The position numbers and the translations under genes were made by a program. DNA of 56,937 nt from JAQIBY01 sp964615585 (lineage in GTDB: Bacteria; Bacteroidota; Bacteroidia; Bacteroidales; ML635J-15). Shown piece after piece: positions 44,090 through 50,760 of the stretch. Each line of letters starts with the position of its first letter. Within the stretch, counting starts at the first letter, position 1. Under the pieces are notes generated by a model that was not told the DNA's origin, searched no databases, and saw nothing but the letters and a program-made list of their open reading frames with translations. Location: contig CAZTNS010000003.1 in assembly GCA_964615585.1 (NCBI GenBank), forward strand, positions 1 through 56,937, written 5' to 3'.

Positions 44090-44457
44090 TAATCAATATC
44101 ATATGTGATTTTAACCGGAGGTTCTTCAGCATAACTGAGATCAGAACCATGCTGTTTTAACATTTTCAAAACCTCCTGTTGCCTCGATTTACGCATCAGT
44201 TCAGACTGAACCGTTATCTTTTCGCTTCGTAATTCACGGATTTCTTTTCTTGTTTCCTCTGTCAACACAAAAACTTTTTCAGCATGATACCTGTTTGATA
44301 TATATATCAGTGCCAGCAATGCCAGGAAAATGATGAAAGGCAGTTGTCTGATTACATAGTCTCTGGTAAACACACTACCATCCAGCACACCACGAAAGCT
44401 TTTCCGAAAGTTATTCTCCCGTTCTTTGCTCCTGCTATGCGTTTTCTTTTTACTCAT
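44089..44457 (-). CDS. ftsL: FtsL-like division protein
   Basis: A 122-residue protein with a basic cytoplasmic start (KKKTHSRSKERENN), one membrane helix (LPFIIFLALLALIYIS, about 39-54) and a coiled-coil-like extracytoplasmic segment (EETRKEIRELRSEKITVQSE). This bitopic form and its place between rsmH and ftsI identify FtsL, although the sequence itself is poorly conserved. It overlaps rsmH by 8 bases. Confidence 0.85.
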   Translation of the reverse strand: MSKKKTHSRSKERENNFRKSFRGVLDGSVFTRDYVIRQLPFIIFLALLALIYISNRYHAEKVFVLTEETRKEIRELRSEKITVQSELMRKSRQQEVLKMLKQHGSDLSYAEEPPVKITYDID

Positions 44458-45355
44458 GACATTTTATTTCTGCAATCCTCATCTTTACACTTCTGGCACG
44501 TGGATTTTCCAGGATTTCAGATTCATCTGCCTGCAATGGTTTTTTTGTTATTGCCTTTACAGGGTTAATGACATTACCATAAAAGTCTTTATGAATCTTC
44601 CCCTCCGGATGTCCGGCACGGATAAAATTTTTCACAAGCCTGTCTTCCAGGGAATGATAGGACAAGACCACCATTCTGCCTCCGGGCTTCAATATATCAG
44701 GCACGAGAACCAAAAAATCTGTTAATGCCTGCATTTCCTGGTTTACTTCAATCCTCAAAGCCTGAAAAACCCGTGCTAAAAATTTGTTTTCAGTATGTTG
44801 GCTAAACAAGGGACTAAGCAATTCTTTCAAATCCATGGTGGTATTGATCTTTTTTGATTTTCTGGCTTCGATTATTCTTCCGGCAATTCCACGTGCATTT
44901 TTCAATTCACCATAAGCTCTGAAGATGTTAATCAGATCCTTCTCAGCGTATTCATTAAGCACATCTTTTGCTGATACCGGTGCATCTGAATTCATTCGCA
45001 TATCAAGTTCAGCATCAAATCGAAAACTAAAGCCACGGCCTTTCTGGTCAATTTGCCATGAAGAAACACCCAGATCAGCAATGATCCCATCGAAAAAGTC
45101 TATATGGTGATACCTCATAAAATTTTTTATGTACCGGAAATTAGCATGTACCGGAATAATATTTTTGTTATCAGATAAATTTTTCAATGCTTCTGCATCC
45201 TGATCAAAAACCATGAGTTTTCCTTTGTCAAGTTGCGATAATATACGGTCGCTATGTCCTCCTCCACCAAATGTAAGATCAGCATACATCCCATTAGGCT
45301 TGACATTCAAAGCATCCACCGCTTCGCTTAATAATACAGGAACATGATAACTCAT
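44450..45355 (-). CDS. rsmH: 16S rRNA (cytosine(1402)-N4)-methyltransferase
   Basis: Methylates C1402 in the ribosomal P site with S-adenosylmethionine; 301 residues. The SAM-binding motif is YADLTFGGGGHSDRIL (about 24-39), then IIADLGVSSWQIDQKGRGFSF. The late motif VVLSYHSLEDRLVKNF is intact. It is the second gene of the operon and overlaps mraZ by 4 bases (ATGA). Confidence 0.97.
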   Translation of the reverse strand: MSYHVPVLLSEAVDALNVKPNGMYADLTFGGGGHSDRILSQLDKGKLMVFDQDAEALKNLSDNKNIIPVHANFRYIKNFMRYHHIDFFDGIIADLGVSSWQIDQKGRGFSFRFDAELDMRMNSDAPVSAKDVLNEYAEKDLINIFRAYGELKNARGIAGRIIEARKSKKINTTMDLKELLSPLFSQHTENKFLARVFQALRIEVNQEMQALTDFLVLVPDILKPGGRMVVLSYHSLEDRLVKNFIRAGHPEGKIHKDFYGNVINPVKAITKKPLQADESEILENPRARSVKMRIAEIKCHE

Positions 45356-45813
45356 TTTTCAATTACCGGATTATCAGTTTGACCTAAAATCTTCTCAGCC
45401 AACAAACCAAAATCATCATCAGTGCCCATGTTTTCCCACGCTTCATAGGGCCATATCTCAATTTTTGTATCCAGACCCGCAAACACGAGATCCTTTTTCG
45501 CATTGGTTTTGATGATAAGTCGTTTCGGGATCAACAACCGGTTATTTGCATCCGGATAAAGCTCAGCCGTACCACTGTAAAACTGCCGTATAAACCGGCT
45601 GTGTTCCCTGTTATATGGATTTAATTTCTGCTGAAGGATTTTATTTTGCCTCTCCCACTCATGCATTGGATACAACACAAGACAAGGCTCAAAGATGTCT
45701 TCTTTGATAACAAAACCTTCCTGCTCACGGCCACCAAGCTGCCGTTTAAGGGCTGATGGGAATAACACGCGCCCTGCACTATCCAGTTTTACTATGTGCT
45801 CACCAATAAACAT
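45352..45813 (-). CDS. mraZ: Transcription regulator MraZ
   Basis: A 153-residue AbrB-fold protein with two SpoVT/MraZ-type repeats: KLDSAGRVLFPSALKRQL (about 9-26) and YPDANNRLLIPKRLI (about 90-104). In other bacteria MraZ binds repeated boxes upstream of its own gene and represses the division operon. Matching boxes lie 53-88 bases before this start, so the same feedback is likely here. First gene of the operon. Confidence 0.96.
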   Translation of the reverse strand: MFIGEHIVKLDSAGRVLFPSALKRQLGGREQEGFVIKEDIFEPCLVLYPMHEWERQNKILQQKLNPYNREHSRFIRQFYSGTAELYPDANNRLLIPKRLIIKTNAKKDLVFAGLDTKIEIWPYEAWENMGTDDDFGLLAEKILGQTDNPVIEK

Positions 45814-45834
45814 GTGACTAATAAATTCAGTTTC

Positions 45835-45864
45835 CGATATTTAGAATGTAAAAATAATAACAAA
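45835..45864 (-). promoter_or_regulatory. Possible promoter of the division/wall operon
   Basis: On the minus strand TTTG (45864-45861) and TAAATATC (45843-45836) are 17 bases apart. The -7 element differs from TAnnTTTG at two positions, so this is a weak match. It lies between the MraZ boxes and the start codon, the position expected for the regulated promoter. Confidence 0.35.
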
Positions 45865-45865
45865 T

Positions 45866-45901
45866 TCCCAATTTTTACCATAATATTCCATTTTTTCCCA
45901 T
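45866..45901 (-). promoter_or_regulatory. Four MraZ-type operator boxes, 10-bp spacing
   Basis: On the minus strand ATGGGA, ATGGAA, ATGGTA and TTGGGA occur with exactly 10 bases between successive starts (plus-strand starts 45896, 45886, 45876, 45866), separated by AAAA, TATT and AAAA. The known MraZ operator is a series of TGGGN repeats with about 10-bp periodicity upstream of mraZ. The two outer boxes fit TGGGA exactly; the two inner boxes carry one or two changes. Confidence 0.75.
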
Positions 45902-46060
45902 TTTGTTGATAACTTTTTTCAAAATCATATTGTATTGGGTGTTACCAATGGATAAAATAATTTCGTGATTAACAGAAATAAAGCTGTATATATGGGGTAT
46001 ATAAGAAGATTTTATTAATTTTGAGATTGAAAGAATTATGATAGAAGAAACGGCAGAAAA

Positions 46061-46888
46061 ATGGAAAAGGACAACAGCGAAAATGACATTTTACAGATTG
46101 ATCTTGACCAAATTGTCAGGAACAAATCAGGGAAACGGAAGGTTCCGAAGTTTGTGGTCAATGTTTTAAAACGCATTGTTCACCAGGATGAGATAAATGG
46201 ATTTTTACGCCGTCATCATGGTAAAAAGGGACTTGAATGGTCTAAGGCATTTCTTGATGAATTTGACATAAAAGTAGAAACAACAGGAGAGGAAAAAATT
46301 CCGGATGAGGGACGGTTTATTTTTGCTGCCAATCACCCTTTGGGAGGGACAGAGAGTCATGTTTTCATGGTGGTTGTAGGCCGGCATTTCGACAACATAA
46401 AAGTCCCGGTGAATGATTTGTTGATGTATCTCAAGCCCATGGAGTCAATATTCATTCCATTGAATAAATTCGGGGGGCAAAACAAAGAAAACATCAAATT
46501 ACTAAACGATACGTTTGCGTCAGACGCACAGATTTTAATGTTCCCTTCAGGCTTGGCTTCGCGGAGAATCAAAGGAGAAATAAAGGACCCCGAATGGAAA
46601 AAAACCTTCATCACCAAAGCGATTCAATACAAACGAGATGTTATCCCTGTGTATATTGAAGGCAGAAATTCAAATTTCTTTTATAATCTTGCCAAACTGC
46701 GAAAATTTTTGCGGATAAAGTTTAATATTGAAATGATGTTTTTACCCAATGAACTATTTAAACAAAGGGGAATGACCATACGTTTACATTTTGGAGAACC
46801 GATTTCGTACAAGTTTTTTGATGATTCAAAATCACCACTGGCCTGGGCAAAATTTGTAAAAGGTAAAGTATATGCAATGAAAGTCTGA
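46061..46888 (+). CDS. glsA: PlsC-type acyltransferase, likely glycine-lipid O-acyltransferase GlsA
   Basis: A 275-residue membrane-associated acyltransferase. The catalytic block is NHPLGGTES (about 90-98), followed by MFPSGLASRR (about 160-169), the substrate-phosphate-type motif of PlsC enzymes, and VIPVYIEGRNS. In Bacteroides thetaiotaomicron a pair of adjacent genes, glsB and glsA, makes glycine lipids: GlsB N-acylates glycine with a 3-hydroxy fatty acid and GlsA adds the second acyl chain. Here the GNAT-type partner follows 56 bases downstream, which supports that role. It could otherwise be a lysophospholipid acyltransferase. Confidence 0.78.
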   Translation: MEKDNSENDILQIDLDQIVRNKSGKRKVPKFVVNVLKRIVHQDEINGFLRRHHGKKGLEWSKAFLDEFDIKVETTGEEKIPDEGRFIFAANHPLGGTESHVFMVVVGRHFDNIKVPVNDLLMYLKPMESIFIPLNKFGGQNKENIKLLNDTFASDAQILMFPSGLASRRIKGEIKDPEWKKTFITKAIQYKRDVIPVYIEGRNSNFFYNLAKLRKFLRIKFNIEMMFLPNELFKQRGMTIRLHFGEPISYKFFDDSKSPLAWAKFVKGKVYAMKV

Positions 46889-46944
46889 TTTTAAAAAAAA
46901 ATGGTTAATTTTGTTAAATTGTTAAAAATGATTACGCAGAATTC

Positions 46945-47844
46945 ATGGAAAAAATAATACCACCGGTTGAGAGAAACCTACTGGAAAAAGAACTCACACA
47001 AGATAAGTTTCTCAGGAAATCAAATTTTGGTTATTCTGAAATTTACATTTTTACCCATAAAAACAGCCCAATGCTGCTTAAGGAAATCGGGAGATTGCGT
47101 GAATTAACTTTCAGGGAAGCCGGTGGTGGTACAGGAAAATCTCTTGACATTGACAGTTTTGATGTATCTGATACTCCTTATCAACAGCTTGTCGTTTGGG
47201 ACCCCGATGACAGGGAAATTGTAGGGGCTTACCGTTTTATCTGCGGAAAAGATGTACTGGACGATATTGACGGAAAAATGGCCACAAAACGCTTGTTCCG
47301 GTTTTCTGAAAAATTTATTAATAAATATCTTCCATATACCATTGAACTAGGAAGGTCAATAGTTCAACCAAAATACCAATTTGCCAACAATCGAAAAAAA
47401 GGGCTGTATGCATTGGATAATTTATGGGATGGTCTTGGTGCTTTGGTGGTAAAATACCCGGAAATGAAATATTTTTTCGGAAAAGTAACAATGTATAAAC
47501 ATTTTGATCAACAGGCACGTAATCTGATTTTGACTTTTATAAGTATTTATTTCCCCAATAAAGACCAGTTAGTTGAAGCAATAGAACCAATTGACTTTGA
47601 TCCTTCAAAGTACAAGCATTTTTTTCATGGGAATAATTATAAAAAAGATTATGCTATTTTAAGCAAGAAGGTCCGTTCATTGGGCGAAAACATCCCCCCA
47701 CTGTTCAATGCATATATGAATTTATCTCCCAGCATGCAAACATTCGGCACAGTAGAAAACCGGCACTTTGGAGGTGTTGAAGAAACCGGTATCCTTATAA
47801 ATATCCAGGATATTTATGAAAGTAAACGTAAAAGACATCTGTAA
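46945..47844 (+). CDS. glsB: OlsB-type N-acyltransferase, likely glycine N-acyltransferase GlsB
   Basis: A 299-residue GNAT-fold protein of the ornithine-lipid OlsB/hemolysin-like family: LRELTFREAGGGTGKSLDID and VVWDPDDREIVGAYRFICG are the acyltransferase core, and ELGRSIVQPKYQ is the conserved middle motif. In Bacteroides the homologue GlsB makes N-acyl-3-hydroxyacyl glycine (commendamide). An extra C-terminal segment (about 210-299) continues the family's second half. A -7-like TAATTTTG lies 31 bases upstream of the start. The ornithine versus glycine substrate cannot be told from sequence; the phylum favours glycine. Confidence 0.78.
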   Translation: MEKIIPPVERNLLEKELTQDKFLRKSNFGYSEIYIFTHKNSPMLLKEIGRLRELTFREAGGGTGKSLDIDSFDVSDTPYQQLVVWDPDDREIVGAYRFICGKDVLDDIDGKMATKRLFRFSEKFINKYLPYTIELGRSIVQPKYQFANNRKKGLYALDNLWDGLGALVVKYPEMKYFFGKVTMYKHFDQQARNLILTFISIYFPNKDQLVEAIEPIDFDPSKYKHFFHGNNYKKDYAILSKKVRSLGENIPPLFNAYMNLSPSMQTFGTVENRHFGGVEETGILINIQDIYESKRKRHL

Positions 47845-47950
47845 AATAATGCGCTTTCTGTTCATTAATTATTGTGGTTATCTGGTACATCCAATAATAA
47901 ATCAACCAAACATTAAGTTTATATTATAAAGTCTGACATGCTTTTATTGA

Positions 47951-48115
47951 TTATTGAGTCCAATCTAAAAATCAACTAAATGATAAATACCACAAAGGCA
48001 CTAAGACAACATTACCCTCACAAACTGTATTTCTATGCCTTACACTTTGTGATGCTTTGAGGTTCTTGTTGTCTTAGTAGCAAGGTAACGACTTTTTAGA
48101 CTGGGTCTCATTATT
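47951..48115. repeat. Long nested fold-back repeat upstream of the OmpA-family gene
   Basis: Outer arms GAGTCCAATCTAAAAATC (47956-47973) and its imperfect inverse (48090-48109) share an exact TCTAAAAA/TTTTTAGA. Inner arms ACTAAGACAAC (48000-48010) and GTTGTCTTAGT (48068-48078) are a perfect 11-bp inverted repeat. A central CACAAA/TTTGTG pair lies inside. The whole stretch could fold into one long hairpin of about 160 bases. The 334-base gap 47845-48178 contains nothing else. It resembles a MITE-like or REP-like palindromic element. Confidence 0.65.
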
Positions 48116-48178
48116 GAAATGCAAAATATCAATTTTGGTTTGAAAAATGGGATTTCATATTTTTTGGGTAATAAAATT

Positions 48179-49912
48179 ATGCTTAACAAAAATCACATAT
48201 CCATTCATATATACCTGGTGACTGTCTTTTTAATCCTTTTCAATGGTTTATTAAGCGGACAAAACCTCATTCCCAACGCTAGCTTTGAAGGGGGCTGGGC
48301 TTGCCCCGAAGATTTCACAAAAGACCCTGTTAAGGAATTGATCCCACACTGGATGAATCCCAATAAAGGCACCCCGGATTATTTTCATGCCTGCAGTGAC
48401 AGCATGGCCGGCATTCCGGATAATTTTGCAGGGAATATGCCTGCCTACGAAGGTGATGCTTACATTGGATTAATATTGCGGGAAGTTTTTATTGATAGCG
48501 TTTCTCCACGGAAGGTGTCACGAGAATACATTACCGTTGAATTGAATAAACCCCTTGATTTTAGAAAATTATATTGTTTTAAATTACATTATGTGCTGGC
48601 TGACCGTTCAAGTTTTGCTGTGGATGCACTTGGCATAAGCTTTACACGGGAAAAATTGAAAGCATGGGATGCAGGTTTACTTGATGCCGAACCGATGGTA
48701 TTCAATACACCGGGCCACATCATGAATAACAAAAATCAATGGCATGAATTGTGTGGTGTGTTCAGAGCAAGGGGGAGAGAAAAATTCATGACCATAGGCA
48801 ACTTTTGCCCCAATGTTAAAACACATTACTATGAGGCAACCGACAGTCTGGCAGATTCAACTTTTGTGTATGCTTACTATTACATTGATGATGTTAAACT
48901 GTATGAAATTGAAAATCCATTTGAATGTGGTTGTCAGGACGATCTCTCTCAGGGTTTTGACTGGCTGGATGATGCGTCCCTGAGTTTTACCGAAGCATAT
49001 AACAATTACCGGAAACAACTGGAGCATGAAGAAATGCTGGCTTCAGCAAAGGGCAATGGGGAAAGAATAAAAACGGAACTTTACAATGATGATAGCAACG
49101 ATGACCTTTCCGGGGACAGGAAAAATGATGAAAAAGATACATCCGAATCCGGAGATAGCAACAAAAATGGCAAAGATGACTCCCAGAATGATCCACCTGA
49201 TAAAAACGATCCACTGACAGATACAGCAAATGATGCTTTAAATGAAGATACCGGCGGTATAAAAGACGATACCGGAGAAGCAACTGACACCAGTGACTTC
49301 CATGATGACAGAAAAGAAAGTGATTTTGACAACAACAAGGCCCGTGACAAAAATGAACAAACAGCAAAGGGTTATTCAGGTAATGATTATCATCAGAACG
49401 ACACATCCGGTGAAGCAGGGGGTAAACACCGAGAAAACAATGATATAAACGAACTGAAAGACGACAAACTTGCAAAATACGAAAGCATATCCGGGCAGTT
49501 ACGTAAAAGCAGACTCAATAAAAACGAAGAAGCCCTGATTGAGAGTTTGAAAAATGCAGATACCGGATTCTCAATAAACCTTCCTAAAATATATTTCGCT
49601 TTTAATCAATCGGAACTGCTTCCTTCATCCTATATTGCCCTTGAAGAACTATCAAAAATATTGGAAGAGCACAAAAGTTTACAAATCGAAATAAGAGGAC
49701 ATACTGACAACATCGGTAGCAACTGGTACAACAAACGACTCAGTAATGACCGTGCTGAAGCGGTCTATGATTTTTTAATTGAAACCGGCATTGATGAATC
49801 CAGACTCAAATACCGTGGTTTTGGCAATAAGGTTCCCGTTGCAGATAATGATACTGAAGAAGGCAGGCAACTTAACAGGCGCGTGGAAATTAAGGTGATC
49901 AGTAATCGGTGA
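48179..49912 (+). CDS. OmpA-family protein with long acidic linker
   Basis: The start is set at ATG 48179 (577 residues), because the signal peptide LNKNHISIHIYLVTVFLILF follows at once; a frame from 48119 adds 20 residues without signal features. Residues about 30-280 form a beta-rich domain beginning NLIPNASFEGGW. Residues about 300-460 are low-complexity Asp/Asn/Lys/Glu/Ser. The C-terminus (about 465-577) is an OmpA peptidoglycan-binding domain with IEIRGHTDNIGS, KRLSNDRAEAV and NRRVEIKV. It probably links the outer membrane or a surface structure to the wall. The stop codon lies inside a tandem repeat. Confidence 0.87.
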   Translation: MLNKNHISIHIYLVTVFLILFNGLLSGQNLIPNASFEGGWACPEDFTKDPVKELIPHWMNPNKGTPDYFHACSDSMAGIPDNFAGNMPAYEGDAYIGLILREVFIDSVSPRKVSREYITVELNKPLDFRKLYCFKLHYVLADRSSFAVDALGISFTREKLKAWDAGLLDAEPMVFNTPGHIMNNKNQWHELCGVFRARGREKFMTIGNFCPNVKTHYYEATDSLADSTFVYAYYYIDDVKLYEIENPFECGCQDDLSQGFDWLDDASLSFTEAYNNYRKQLEHEEMLASAKGNGERIKTELYNDDSNDDLSGDRKNDEKDTSESGDSNKNGKDDSQNDPPDKNDPLTDTANDALNEDTGGIKDDTGEATDTSDFHDDRKESDFDNNKARDKNEQTAKGYSGNDYHQNDTSGEAGGKHRENNDINELKDDKLAKYESISGQLRKSRLNKNEEALIESLKNADTGFSINLPKIYFAFNQSELLPSSYIALEELSKILEEHKSLQIEIRGHTDNIGSNWYNKRLSNDRAEAVYDFLIETGIDESRLKYRGFGNKVPVADNDTEEGRQLNRRVEIKVISNR

Positions 49913-49964
49913 TCGGTAATCGGTAATCGGTAATCGGTAATCGGTGATCGGTGATCGGTAATCG
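49902..49964. repeat. 7-bp tandem repeat, nine units of GTAATCG/GTGATCG
   Basis: Nine head-to-tail units of GTAATCG or GTGATCG run from 49902 to 49964, with degenerate units on both sides (GTGATCA at 49895, GTAGTGG at 49965). The array includes the last codons and the stop codon of the OmpA-family gene and fills the space before the convergent barrel gene. It is a simple-sequence array prone to slippage; related arrays occur between genes in many Bacteroidota. Confidence 0.9.
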
Positions 49965-49979
49965 GTAGTGGGTTATCTT

Positions 49980-50621
49980 TTAGATTTCAAAATGATAACA
50001 TAAGCCCATTGTGAGTATCATGTATCTGCCGTTTATTCCCTGCTGTTCATTCAGTTCTCCCATATCAAAATTTCTGCTTTGGTGAAAATGCAAATTAAAC
50101 GTACAATCAAGTTTAACAGATAGCTCATCGTTGACCTGAAAATAGGGGGTAAAACCGCCTCCAATGCAAATCATCTCATCAACACCATCAAAAAGCCGGG
50201 ATGGTTTTGGATCAATCAATCCTCTTTGCTGCCACATGCCACTCAAACCCAAGCCGGCATGGGCAATTACGCCAAATTTATTCTGCAATATATCAACATT
50301 GGCTAATTTAAGGACATCGGCCAGCCCATGCGCAAAAAACATGACATAATGCGTCTCAGGGTTATAATCAATATCAATAAGATTGTACTGGGCACCGGCC
50401 ATGACACCAAATTTATCGTCAAACATTTTCTGACCATTGATTTGCAATACACCTGGTTCATGAATCTCAGGGCTATCATGATTTCCCATCGGAGATAGTC
50501 CGGCATGTAATCCGGCATTGATGCCAACCGACCAGGTATGCTCAGGAGCGTCCTGCGTATATCCGCTCAGGCTCAGTAAAAAGAGAAAAATAAAAATTGG
50601 TGATTTTTTTATGTGTTTCAT
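49980..50621 (-). CDS. Outer-membrane beta-barrel protein
   Basis: A 213-residue exported protein with a signal peptide ending near GYTQ (about 22). The mature part has alternating strands (SVGINAGLHAGLSPMG, FGVMAGAQYNLID, FGVIAHAGLGLSGMWQQ, ISVKL-like LSVKLDCTFNLHFH) and ends MGLCYHFEI. This is typical of small porin-family barrels of unknown ligand. It converges on the OmpA-family gene across the 7-bp repeat. Confidence 0.75.
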   Translation of the reverse strand: MKHIKKSPIFIFLFLLSLSGYTQDAPEHTWSVGINAGLHAGLSPMGNHDSPEIHEPGVLQINGQKMFDDKFGVMAGAQYNLIDIDYNPETHYVMFFAHGLADVLKLANVDILQNKFGVIAHAGLGLSGMWQQRGLIDPKPSRLFDGVDEMICIGGGFTPYFQVNDELSVKLDCTFNLHFHQSRNFDMGELNEQQGINGRYMILTMGLCYHFEI

Positions 50622-50710
50622 AATATCAATAATTATTTGCTTTTAAAGGTTTAAGGTAAAATAACGTTTTATTTGGTTATTTCCATTCAGGTGTAAATAT
50701 ACAAAAATAA

Positions 50711-50740
50711 AAAAGACCGGAGAAGTTTCCGGCCTTTTTA
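50711..50740 (-). terminator. Terminator after the 999-residue T9SS gene
   Basis: CCGGA (50717-50721) pairs with TCCGG (50728-50732), with flanking A and T runs on either side, so it can act on both strands. It lies 20 bases beyond the stop codon of the minus-strand T9SS gene. An almost identical copy follows the neighbouring T9SS gene. Confidence 0.75.
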
Positions 50741-50760
50741 CGAGTTGGAGATAGGAAATA

